Source of the DNA: Planctomycetota bacterium
GTDB lineage: Bacteria; Planctomycetota; Phycisphaerae; Phycisphaerales; Phycisphaeraceae
NCBI GenBank assembly: GCA_026386955.1
Contig: JAPLMQ010000163.1
Span: 16,645 to 80,644 of the forward strand
Direction: 5' to 3'
DNA: 64,000 bases
The position numbers and the translations under genes are program-made. The notes beneath the pieces are model-generated. The model saw only the letters and a list, made by a program, of their open reading frames with translations, ran no database searches and was not told the DNA's origin. This document shows, in pieces, positions 56,199 to 63,813 of the stretch; position 1 is the first letter of the stretch; each line of letters begins with the position of its first letter.

Positions 56199-56807
56199 AT
56201 GCTGATCGTTGAACGCCGCGTGTTGGAGAGCATCCGCATCGGCAACGACATCCGGGTCGTCCTCGTGGACGTCCCGAGCCGGAACCGGGCCCGCATCGGG
56301 CTTGAGGTGCCTCCGGGCATGCCGATCTGGCGCAGCGACAGCTGCCCCGAGGAGAGCGCCGACCCCGGAGTGGTCGTCGACAACACCTTGCGGGTGATGC
56401 TCGTCGAGGACGATCCGATCCACGCGCGGCTGGTTTCCAAGGCCCTGGACCAGGCCGGCGCCGTCGATACAACCCATTTCCCCACCGGCGAGGAGGGGTT
56501 GAGCTTCCTTGAGCGCGTCGCCCACGAGCCGGACCTTCGGCCGCACCTGATCCTCCACGACCTCACCCTCCCGGGCATCTCCGGCCTGGAGGTGCTGGGC
56601 GCGATCAAGGCCAACCCGCATCTCAAGTCCGTCCCGGTGGTGATGCTCAGTTGCTCCGACAACGACGCCGACATCCAGACCTGCCTCAACGCCGGCGCCA
56701 ACGCCTTCGTGACCAAGGCCCACGACTACGACGAGCTTCGGCGGTCGATCTTCAGAATCGCGAACTTTTGGCGACATACGCAACAGCCGCGGGCCGAAGC
56801 GCGGTAA
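56199..56807 (+). CDS. CsrA-receiver fusion protein
   Basis: 202 residues from ATG 56199 (AAGGAG eight bases upstream). Residues 1-47 are a CsrA/RsmA fold: MLIVERRVLESIRIGN, the ARIGLEV strand and PIWRSD, keeping R6, R7 and R45 (equivalent of the RNA-contacting R44) though T5 and L4 differ. Residues ~68-190 are a response-regulator receiver: RVMLVEDDPIHARLV, D121 in HDLTLPG, Ser in VMLSCSD, K in FVTKAHD. Joined, they suggest RNA binding switched by phosphorylation. A candidate partner of the adjacent histidine kinase. Confidence 0.9.
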   Translation: MLIVERRVLESIRIGNDIRVVLVDVPSRNRARIGLEVPPGMPIWRSDSCPEESADPGVVVDNTLRVMLVEDDPIHARLVSKALDQAGAVDTTHFPTGEEGLSFLERVAHEPDLRPHLILHDLTLPGISGLEVLGAIKANPHLKSVPVVMLSCSDNDADIQTCLNAGANAFVTKAHDYDELRRSIFRIANFWRHTQQPRAEAR

Positions 56808-56906
56808 AATGCGGCTGCGACACCGACCCTGAATGAAGTGCACAGGATGGTAGCGTCACCTCTCGCCGAACGGGCAACCCCCCGTTTGCGACTCGGGCGA
56901 TCAAGT

Positions 56907-57656
56907 ATGGAACAGCCAACGTCTCCGCAGTCCGCTTCGGCGCCGGTCGAAACCCCGGCGGGCCCCGTCGGCGCCCAGCGCGCCATCCGCAAGAGCGAGG
57001 CCCCGCAGCGCCGCGCCCGCATCGTGCTGGTCGACGACCACCCGATCGTGCGCCACGGCCTCGCGCAGGTCATCGCCCGCGAACCCGACATGGAGGTCTG
57101 CGGCGAGGCCAGCAACGCCGGCGAGGCCATCCAGCTCATCAGCGCCTGCATGCCCGACCTGGTCGTGGTCGACCTGACCCTCCAGGACGGCGACGGCATC
57201 GAGCTCATCAAGGACATCAAGGCCCGCCACGAGCCGATCAAGATGCTCGTCTCCTCGATGCACGACGAGACGCTCTACGCCGAGCGCGCCCTGCGCGCCG
57301 GGGCCGCGGGCTACATCAACAAGGCCGCCAGCCGCGAGCAGGTCACCGGCGCGATCCGCCAGGTCCTCCGCGGAAAGATCTACCTCAGCGACAGCGTCTC
57401 CAACCGCCTGCTCCAGCGCGTCGTCGACCGCAACGACGACGCCACGCAGTCCCCCGTCGAGAAGCTCTCCGACCGCGAGCTCGCCGTCTTCGACATGATC
57501 GGGCAGGGCCTCTCCACCCGGCAGATCGCCGAGCGGCTCCACCTGAGCGTCAAGACCATCGAGACCTACCGCGAGCACATCAAGAGCAAGCTCAGCCTGT
57601 CAAAGAGTTCCGAACTCGTCCGCCACGCGGTCCGCTGGCAACTCGAGCAGAAATGA
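56907..57656 (+). CDS. NarL/LuxR-type response regulator
   Basis: 249 residues from ATG 56907; in-frame GTG 56838 and ATG 56847 would add a poorly conserved stretch and none has a strong ribosome-binding site. A Pro/Ala-rich leader, then the receiver (RIVLVDDHPIVRHGL, D89 in VVVDLTLQDGDG, LVSSMHDE, K in INKAA), and the LuxR HTH (LSDRELAVFDMIGQGLSTRQIAERLHLSVKTIETYREHIKSKL). A DNA-binding output regulator; it is placed to share the same kinase as the CsrA-receiver protein. Confidence 0.93.
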   Translation: MEQPTSPQSASAPVETPAGPVGAQRAIRKSEAPQRRARIVLVDDHPIVRHGLAQVIAREPDMEVCGEASNAGEAIQLISACMPDLVVVDLTLQDGDGIELIKDIKARHEPIKMLVSSMHDETLYAERALRAGAAGYINKAASREQVTGAIRQVLRGKIYLSDSVSNRLLQRVVDRNDDATQSPVEKLSDRELAVFDMIGQGLSTRQIAERLHLSVKTIETYREHIKSKLSLSKSSELVRHAVRWQLEQK

Positions 57657-57727
57657 GCCCGAGGGCCGGCGGACCGCGCGGACGGACGGCCTTGCTCGTC
57701 GCGAAGCTTCGCGACGATCCGCGGATC

Positions 57728-57865
57728 TCAATCGGCGGCGCGCTGGATCGCCTCGCCGCCCTTCTCGATGTCCTTCCCGGCTCCCTCCACGGTGTTGCAG
57801 CCGGCGACGACCAGCACGATCGCGCCCAGCAACGCCAACCCCACGCAGTTTTTCCAGTTCCTCAT
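57728..57865 (-). CDS. Entericidin-like small lipoprotein
   Basis: 45 residues from ATG 57865, preceded by GGGAGCGAG. Signal MRNWKNCVGLALLGAIVLVVAGC with lipobox VAGC, then NTVEGAGKDIEKGGEAIQRAAD, the short amphipathic tail of the entericidin A/B family. Entericidins are membrane lipoproteins of antidote/toxin pairs, often induced on stress. Only one copy, no antidote gene adjacent. Convergent with the NarL-type gene. Confidence 0.85.
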   Translation of the reverse strand: MRNWKNCVGLALLGAIVLVVAGCNTVEGAGKDIEKGGEAIQRAAD

Positions 57866-58226
57866 GACTCGCTCCCTTTTGAATTGGGCGTGACGATCCT
57901 CCCCCCGAGCCCACGGCTCCAGGCGGTTGCTGGATCGTAGCGCTCCAGCATGGAAACACCGGCTGGATCGCGGCGGCCGGCCTGATTTTTTTCGGCGAAA
58001 ACACGCCTTTCGGGCATTCACCGATCCGGCGCTCGGGCGGTTCCCGCGGGTCGGGCGGTCCGCGCCAAGCCCGGCGAGGCGCCGAGCCGGCACACGCCAC
58101 GGTGCTAAGATCCTCCAACGGCCTTCAAGCCGCGGCGGCGAACAGGCCGATCAATTCTCGCGTCGCCGCGCCCGCCGCATGCGGCCGTCCGTCCCTCGCG
58201 GGCGAGCCCCAAGCAAGGAGCAACCG
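57866..58226. other. Intergenic region between divergent lipoprotein genes
   Basis: About 360 bp between the entericidin-like and DUF3568-like genes. No ORF, known repeat or stable terminator; TAAGAT at 58106 is a weak -10 candidate for the right-hand gene, without a good -35 box. Confidence 0.4.
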
Positions 58227-58679
58227 ATGAAACGCCGGATCACCGCCTCGATGCCTGCGGCCAAATCGACCATCAAGTCCTCGGCGTTGACCCTCGCACT
58301 CGCCGCCGCCCTGCTCGGCGCCACGGCCTTCAACAGCGGCTGCATCCTCGCCGCAGCGGCGGTCGGCGCCGGGGCGGCCGCGGGCGGGGTGCTCTACGTC
58401 AAGGGCGAACTGCAGGCCGACCTCTCCGCCCCGCCCGACAAGGCCACCGCCGCCTCGAAGAAAGCGCTGACCGACATGAGCATGATCGGCGTCGCCGCGA
58501 CGGGCACCGCCGTCGACGGCCTCGTCACCGCCCGCACCGCGAACGACAAGCGCATCGAAGTCACCATCAAGGGCAAGGGCGGCAACCAAAGCAGCGTCGG
58601 CATCCGCGTGGGCATCTTCGGCGACGAGGAGGTCAGCCGCTCGATCCTCGCGCGGATCCAGGACAACCTCAAGGGTTGA
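58227..58679 (+). CDS. DUF3568-like lipoprotein
   Basis: 150 residues from ATG 58227 with AAGGAG upstream. The N-terminus has a hydrophobic signal ending in NSGC (LALAAALLGATAFNSGC), followed by an Ala/Gly-rich stretch (ILAAAAVGAGAAAGGVLYVKGELQADLSAP), which is the DUF3568 pattern, then an amphipathic alpha/beta part with SVGIRVGIFGDEEVSRSILARIQDNLKG. Likely an outer-membrane lipoprotein of unknown role. Confidence 0.85.
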   Translation: MKRRITASMPAAKSTIKSSALTLALAAALLGATAFNSGCILAAAAVGAGAAAGGVLYVKGELQADLSAPPDKATAASKKALTDMSMIGVAATGTAVDGLVTARTANDKRIEVTIKGKGGNQSSVGIRVGIFGDEEVSRSILARIQDNLKG

Positions 58680-58698
58680 GCCGCGCCCCGCCGCCCCC

Positions 58699-59529
58699 TC
58701 ACCTCCCCAGCATCCGCATCAACCGCGGCTCCGCGCCCGCCAGCGCCTCCGCCGGCAGCTTGCACCCGTTCTCAGGCAACCCGAAGCGCGTGTTGCACAC
58801 TCGCTTCGAATACTGGTTCTGCATCAGGTAGCGCGTCCGCGTCCCGGTGATCGGCCCGCCCTGGTGCCAGAGCTGGTGGTTGAACAGGTAGATGTCGCCC
58901 GCCTTGCAGAACAGGTGCTCCGGCCCGCGCCCCTCCCACGTCAATTGGTCCAGCGGCGGGACGTTGCGACCCGAGTAGTGCGTCCCGCGCACCACCTGCG
59001 TCGGCCCGTGCTCGGGCGCCTCGATGTCCGAGAGCGCGATCTGGAAGCTGAACCAGACGATCGGCATGCGCATCCGCGCGTCATGCCGGGGAATCTCCGG
59101 CGGAAGCGGGAACTCCAGGAAGTCGTCCACGTGCCACCGCGCGATCGCCCCGCCCGTCTTCCCGCGGATCACGTTCTGCCCCACGAACCCGCAGTCGACC
59201 CCCAGCACCGCCTCGGCCAGGCTCAGGAACGGCTCGCGCACCAGCATGTCGCAGAACAGCCGGTCGAGCGACTGCGTGTAGCGCAGCACCTCCGCGCCCA
59301 TGTAGTTGTCGACCTTCGGCCTTGGTCCCGGCGGATTGTCGATCCACAGGTCCGTGGCGTCGACGATCAACTTCACCTCCGCGGGCGTGAGCACGTTGCG
59401 CACGAAGGCCACGCCCTCGCGGTGGAACTCATCGAGCACGGCCTGCTGCGCCGCGGCGGCGAGCGGCTGGCCGCGCAGGATGCCGGAGGCGAAGGCGGGG
59501 GCGGAGGCGGCGGGTGTTGCGATCGTCAT
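58699..59529 (-). CDS. Phytanoyl-CoA dioxygenase family protein 3
   Basis: 276 residues from ATG 59529; ATG 59550 (with GGAAC before it) is an alternative. Fe(II)/2-oxoglutarate oxygenase: H133-x-D135 in ARWHVDDFLEF, distal His in FNHQLWHQGG, Arg in TRTRYLMQNQ. The insert RMRMPIVWFSFQIALSDIEAPEHGPTQVVRGTHY is typical of the family's jelly-roll core. Substrate unknown. Confidence 0.9.
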   Translation of the reverse strand: MTIATPAASAPAFASGILRGQPLAAAAQQAVLDEFHREGVAFVRNVLTPAEVKLIVDATDLWIDNPPGPRPKVDNYMGAEVLRYTQSLDRLFCDMLVREPFLSLAEAVLGVDCGFVGQNVIRGKTGGAIARWHVDDFLEFPLPPEIPRHDARMRMPIVWFSFQIALSDIEAPEHGPTQVVRGTHYSGRNVPPLDQLTWEGRGPEHLFCKAGDIYLFNHQLWHQGGPITGTRTRYLMQNQYSKRVCNTRFGLPENGCKLPAEALAGAEPRLMRMLGR

Positions 59530-59667
59530 GGTGAAAGGTCCGGGGATCATGGGTTCCGGCCTGGTCCGCGCCGGGCAGCGCGGGGTCCAGCCGCCATGAT
59601 TGTCGGCGTTAACCAGAGCGTTGTAAAGTCGAGGCCTGCAGTCCAAGCCCCATTCCGCGGCCCCCGC

Positions 59668-60783
59668 TCACGAGCGGGGCACAAACCACCCCGGCCCGCA
59701 GAGTTCCGTATGCATGTCGAGGTCGTTGGGGTTGAAAACCCATTCGCCCGCCAGGGCGAGCGGAATCTCCTCGTCTCGCGAGAAGTCCGAATCTTCCAGA
59801 CCGACGCCGAGTTCGATCTCCTCGTCGGTGCGCTCACCTACGTTCATCACCAAATCCCCCTCCACCGAGGCGAAGGAACGGCGGACCACGCCCCTCTCCG
59901 CGCGAGCCCAAGCGTAATAGCTCACGGTTCCAAGCGTGGCGAAGTAGAAGGCTTCGCCAAACTGATGGCTGGCATTTTCCAGCAGAGCCAAAAGAGCTGG
60001 GTCGCCCGCGGCAGGCAGATGCCCGACCACCATGGTCCAGCCCTCCAAGGGCGGGCTGAGAAACGTTCCCTCGAGTCCATAGACCTTGATGAACCCCTCA
60101 CGCCACGAAAGGGGTTGCATGGGTCCAAGCCCGATCAGGCTTGCGACCCTTCGTGCGTCTTCGCACCCCACGGCCAACCACCTCGCCCCAAGCCCAAAGG
60201 GATAAGGCCGATCGCAAGGATCAACCTCACGAGGCACCGCAGAACCGGATCGCTTTTTTGGCGGACGTATCGGCCGCGCTGTCCGCGGCTCAAACGCAGG
60301 AGCCAATTCCAACACGGCCGTGCCGATCGCTTCGATGCCTTGGACGCGTCGCCGTGGAAGCGAGGCGCTGGCCCTGTACCCTCCCGGAGTCACACGCCAC
60401 CCCCAAACCTCAACCTGTTCGGCGTTGAAGTCGACGCGGAGACGCCTCGCGCCATTCTGCAAGTCACCAAGGCTTTTGAACCCGGCCTTCTGTGCGGAGT
60501 CGGGCTCCGTAGCGACTTCCTCCGGGGTTCGCCTGTCGAGGCCGCACAAGCCTCCCGCCGCGACAATCGCCTCGCCGATCTCGCGAGGCCCCGCGCCTGG
60601 GGCGACTTTGATCGCGGGCGAGCCCATGACGCCTCCCCCTCCCATCGCCTGATTCTCTGGGAACACATAGATTCCGTCGTCACGTACGTACACCTCGCAA
60701 GAGTGCGTCGAGTCAAACCGGCCCGTGTCCGGCCGCCCATCCCCGCCCGATCGAGATGGAGAGCTTGAAGTGTTCTCTGTCAT
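59668..60783 (-). CDS. Unrecognised two-part protein
   Basis: 371 residues from ATG 60783. No signal peptide or membrane segment. The N-terminal half (VYVRDDGIYVFPENQAMGGGGVMGSPAIKVAPG, then GEAIVAAGGLCGL) and the C-terminal half (ARWLAVGCEDARRVASLIGL ... WTMVVGHLP ... FGEAFYFATLGTVSYYAWARAERGVVRRSFASVEGD) look like two domains; the second resembles a stretch seen in actinobacterial hypothetical proteins and might be of immunity type. I cannot name a function. The start lies divergent from the AbrB-type gene. Confidence 0.65.
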   Translation of the reverse strand: MTENTSSSPSRSGGDGRPDTGRFDSTHSCEVYVRDDGIYVFPENQAMGGGGVMGSPAIKVAPGAGPREIGEAIVAAGGLCGLDRRTPEEVATEPDSAQKAGFKSLGDLQNGARRLRVDFNAEQVEVWGWRVTPGGYRASASLPRRRVQGIEAIGTAVLELAPAFEPRTARPIRPPKKRSGSAVPREVDPCDRPYPFGLGARWLAVGCEDARRVASLIGLGPMQPLSWREGFIKVYGLEGTFLSPPLEGWTMVVGHLPAAGDPALLALLENASHQFGEAFYFATLGTVSYYAWARAERGVVRRSFASVEGDLVMNVGERTDEEIELGVGLEDSDFSRDEEIPLALAGEWVFNPNDLDMHTELCGPGWFVPRS

Positions 60784-61002
60784 GTTGTCCCATGCGTCTG
60801 AAATGATCAGTCCCCATCATGATGGCCGCCCCAGCCTCGCCACGCCACCCGCGACGCCGAGCGTCTCACGCGCGAGCGAGTCGTAGTCGAGCGTCTCGGT
60901 CCTGAAGGCCATGCCTCACATTCGTCCAATGCCGTTCTTGCATGAGGAGCTGCCGTGGGGCATGCTTTGAATGAGAGCGTCACCTTTCGCAAAGGCGAAC
61001 CC

Positions 61003-61275
61003 ATGCCGCATTCCAAAGTCTCGAAGAAATGGCAAACGACCATCCCAGCCGAAGTTCGCAAGGCACTGGGGATCAAGCCCGGCCAACAACTCATTTTTGA
61101 GTTCCAGGGAGATAAGGTCACGATGCGGGTTCATCCGGGCGCCGCGTCGTTTCGAGGGGCGCTGAGGAGCGACAAGGGCCGCGGCCTTTCCTTCGCGCAG
61201 ATCCGTGAAGAAGCCGCGCGGCTGAGTCTGTTGCATGATCCGCGATGGGCGAAGTTCCCTCCCAAATCCAAATGA
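61003..61275 (+). CDS. AbrB/MazE/SpoVT-type DNA-binding protein
   Basis: 90 residues from ATG 61003, with AAAGGCG upstream. The swapped-hairpin fold is visible as SKVSKKWQTTIPAEVRKALGIKPGQQLIFEFQGDKVTMRV. Usually the antitoxin of a toxin-antitoxin pair, but no PIN or MazF-like toxin gene follows; the next gene is an acetyltransferase. It could be a stand-alone transcription factor. The C-terminal half (GALRSDKGRGLSFAQIREEAARL) is unassigned. Confidence 0.85.
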   Translation: MPHSKVSKKWQTTIPAEVRKALGIKPGQQLIFEFQGDKVTMRVHPGAASFRGALRSDKGRGLSFAQIREEAARLSLLHDPRWAKFPPKSK

Positions 61276-61300
61276 ATCCCGCCGCGCAGGAACCCTCCCC

Positions 61301-61777
61301 ATGCCCGACATGCTCGTCAAGCTCTACGATCTCCCCCCTGCCGCGCCGGTGCTCGACAAGCTCCGGCAGGCCGGCATCGAGGTCCGCCGCCCTCTCGCGG
61401 GCGAGAAGCAGCGCGTCGTCGAGTGGGTGAGGCGCACCTTCTCCCCAGGCTGGGCGAGCGAATGTGACGTCGCCTTCTCCTACCAGCCCGTCGCCGCCTT
61501 CATCGCCCACCGCGGCGACGAGATCCTCGGCTTCGCCTGCTACGACGTCGCCTGCCGGAATTTCTTCGGCCCCACCGGCGTGGCGGAGTCGGCCCGCAAG
61601 CAGGGTATCGGCACCGGCCTGCTCCTCGCCGCCCTGCACGCGCAGCGGGCGCTGGGCTACGGCTACGCGATCATCGGGTGGGTCGGCCCCGCGGACTACT
61701 ACGCCCGCGTCGTGGGCGCGAAGGTCATCGAGGGCTCCGAGCCGGGCATTTACCGCGGGATGCTCAAGGGCGGGTGA
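61301..61777 (+). CDS. GNAT-family N-acetyltransferase
   Basis: 158 residues from ATG 61301, with AGGA nine bases upstream. Acetyl-CoA binding motif A is VAESARKQGIGTGLLLAALHAQRALGYGYAIIGWVGPADYYARVVGAKVIEGSEPGIYRG, with the RxxGxG-type loop in RKQGIGTG. The protein transfers an acetyl group to an amine of unknown nature. It follows the AbrB-type gene by 25 bp, so the two may be co-transcribed. Confidence 0.9.
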   Translation: MPDMLVKLYDLPPAAPVLDKLRQAGIEVRRPLAGEKQRVVEWVRRTFSPGWASECDVAFSYQPVAAFIAHRGDEILGFACYDVACRNFFGPTGVAESARKQGIGTGLLLAALHAQRALGYGYAIIGWVGPADYYARVVGAKVIEGSEPGIYRGMLKGG

Positions 61778-61810
61778 CCTTCCCTATCGCGACAACGGAG
61801 TGACCTTGGA

Positions 61811-61912
61811 CGTGCCACACCGCAGCCGTAGGCTGCTGTGTGCCGGTCGACCAGAGGCGTCGGGACGCGCCGTTCATCCGCACATAGCAGCCTACGGCTG
61901 CGTTGTGGCACG
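61811..61912. repeat. R3 inverted repeat pair
   Basis: CGTGCCACACCGCAGCCGTA... at 61811-61846 and its near-complement at 61880-61912 with a 33-bp core. This is the outer element of the nested composites, here without the R6 insert. Confidence 0.8.
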
Positions 61913-61974
61913 CCTCTGGGCATTCGTGGGATCGCAACAGAACAGAGCTGACCACATTCGTCACAAGATCGCAT

Positions 61975-62008
61975 GAAAAAACCCAGGCACGTGGTGCCTG
62001 GGCTTTGA
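61975..62008 (-). terminator. R4 intrinsic terminator of the prepilin-like gene
   Basis: On the minus strand the stem CCCAGGCAC/GTGCCTGGG is followed by six T, about 47 bp after the stop at 62055. Confidence 0.78.
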
Positions 62009-62054
62009 GGTTCAATCCGTCTTTCGGCGCTCGTCGCGAGCCGCAGAGAGGCCC

Positions 62055-63326
62055 TTATTTCGGCTTCTCGATCACCGAGTAGATGATCTTCGCCAGGGGC
62101 GAAGTGTTGGTCGCGCTGCCGACGTTGAGGGAGTTGGCGGAGGAGAACCCGCGGGCCGTGCCGTACGCGGCGATGGTGTCGCTCACCGGGGTGACGTCGA
62201 CGGAGTCGGCCTGGCTCACGCCGCGGGCGCTGCCGTCGATGAAGGCGATGTTGTTCACGCCGCCGGGGTGGCGGGCGTAGAGCTTCGCCTGGGCGTCGAA
62301 GACCGGCACGCCGGCGGTGAACTTGCCCTGGGCGTAGTCGAAGACCGCGGTGGAGCGGGTGTTGGCCGAGGGGCCGAAGGAGTAGGAGCTCCACGCGCTG
62401 CCGTTGGTCAGCACCGCCGAGGAGACGCCGCGGATCTTCTGGTAGCTCTGCCCGTCGACGGCGGTCTGGCTCGCCACGCCGTTGCCGAAGGCGTTCGCCG
62501 TCCAGACCGTGCGCGTGCCCGGGAGGTTGGCGAAGGCGGTGCGGTATCGGAGGAAGAAGCCGTAGGTGCCGGTGGCGTTGTCGGTCGGGTCGGCCGAGCC
62601 GACGGTGGCGTTGACGTCGTAGGCGAAGCCGCGGCTGTTCACCCAGCCGTTGTCTGCGTAGACCAGCGTCTGGCTGGCGAACTGATACTGGTCGAGCTTG
62701 TTGGCGTTGACCAAGTCGAAGCGCGTGTTCGGCACGGTCGCGCCGGTGTTGTTGGCCTGGAGGGTCAGGTTGGTGTTGATGCCGTAGCTGATGCGGGCGG
62801 AGATGCTGTCGTCGTTGTCGCCCGTGCCGTAGAGGTTCCCGACGCCCAGCACGTTGGCGGAGAACCCGCCGGCGGAGGTCGCCGAGTGGTCGGCGCCCCA
62901 GGTGATGGGCGAGCCGGCGCCGCTGGAGTTGTAGGCGGTGTCGCCGCCGAGCGGGTGGATGTGCGAGGCGTCCTTGTCGGCGGGGTCGGCGAAGAGGTTG
63001 AGGTTGCGGGTGCCGCCTTCATACTCGATCAGCTTGCGCGAGGACCAGAAGGCGCCCCACACGCCGCCGCCGCCCACCGCGCCGTTGGGGCGCAGCGGGA
63101 AGTAGCTGTTGTTGTCGGTGGCGTAGAGGTGCGTGAGCTGGGTGAGCCCGCGCACGTGGGCGAGGCACTCGGCGGCCTGGGCGTTGGCGCGGGCGGCGCC
63201 CAGCGCGGGGAGCAGGATGCCGATGAGCAGCGCGATGATGCTGATGACCACCAGCAGCTCGATGAGGGTGAAGCCGCGGCTCGCGAGGGTGCGGGCACGG
63301 GCGAATCGGGAGGGACTGGGACGCAT
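62055..63326 (-). CDS. Prepilin-like protein with type IV pilin N-terminus
   Basis: 423 residues from ATG 63326, with AAGGAA upstream; ATG 63359 is an in-frame alternative. After a basic leader, cleavage is expected at G18/F19 (SRG-FTLIELLVVISIIALLIGILLPALGAAR), with E at +5, as in type IV pilins and type II secretion pseudopilins. The long beta-rich remainder is of the kind found in planctomycete prepilin-domain proteins. Secretion or surface assembly via a PilD-type peptidase. No other pilus genes lie in the window. Confidence 0.88.
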   Translation of the reverse strand: MRPSPSRFARARTLASRGFTLIELLVVISIIALLIGILLPALGAARANAQAAECLAHVRGLTQLTHLYATDNNSYFPLRPNGAVGGGGVWGAFWSSRKLIEYEGGTRNLNLFADPADKDASHIHPLGGDTAYNSSGAGSPITWGADHSATSAGGFSANVLGVGNLYGTGDNDDSISARISYGINTNLTLQANNTGATVPNTRFDLVNANKLDQYQFASQTLVYADNGWVNSRGFAYDVNATVGSADPTDNATGTYGFFLRYRTAFANLPGTRTVWTANAFGNGVASQTAVDGQSYQKIRGVSSAVLTNGSAWSSYSFGPSANTRSTAVFDYAQGKFTAGVPVFDAQAKLYARHPGGVNNIAFIDGSARGVSQADSVDVTPVSDTIAAYGTARGFSSANSLNVGSATNTSPLAKIIYSVIEKPK

Positions 63327-63538
63327 GGCAGGGTTCCTTGGAGAAAAAGTTTCGTTCATCGTTCGGACGGGAACCTCTGGTCGTCCAGTGGGCTCGGTCG
63401 TTTCAACGCGTTTGGGAATCCCCGGCCGCCGCATGAGCGGGTCGGGCGGGGTCGGTTCAGACAGTGTCGATTCGATGCGGTCGGTTCGGGCCGGGCACTC
63501 CGGGCCGGAACTGGCGCGGCGGAGGTCGCCGCGGCATC

Positions 63539-63760
63539 TCAGAGTCCCCCACCTCCTTTCACCGAAGCGCCCGGTCCGTCGAGCCGAGTCCGCTCGGTGC
63601 GGTCGATCTGCACGACGCGGGAGTCGTGCACGACGATCTGCACCACACCGAACCGCAGTTGCCGGACCTGCCGGCGGACGATCTCGACCCAAGCCTCGGC
63701 GTTCGCCTCGGCTGCGGCCTCAGCCGTGGGGGACTGCGATGGTTCGGATGACTGGCTCAC
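63539..63760 (-). CDS. DUF2292/YezD-like small protein
   Basis: 73 residues from GTG 63760, with CAGGAGACC upstream. Residues ~24-60 (WVEIVRRQVRQLRFGVVQIVVHDSRVVQIDRTERTRL) match the YezD/DUF2292 pattern (short helix then two strands with VQI.(V/I)HD.RVVQI). Function unknown; homologues are often linked to sulfur assimilation, of which there is no sign here. The upstream ~230 bases hold only the R1 pair. Confidence 0.82.
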   Translation of the reverse strand: MSQSSEPSQSPTAEAAAEANAEAWVEIVRRQVRQLRFGVVQIVVHDSRVVQIDRTERTRLDGPGASVKGGGGL

Positions 63761-63813
63761 GGGACGGTCTCCTGATAATCAGGCCTCGAACTGGGCGAGG
63801 CGGATGACGCATT

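Noticed and set aside
57728..58093. 121-residue reading of the entericidin-like gene
   Set aside because: The first 76 codons have antisense-like composition; the ribosome-binding site and signal peptide place the start at 57865.
61003..61275. Complete toxin-antitoxin pair
   Set aside because: No recognised toxin next to the AbrB-type gene; only a GNAT gene of ordinary type.
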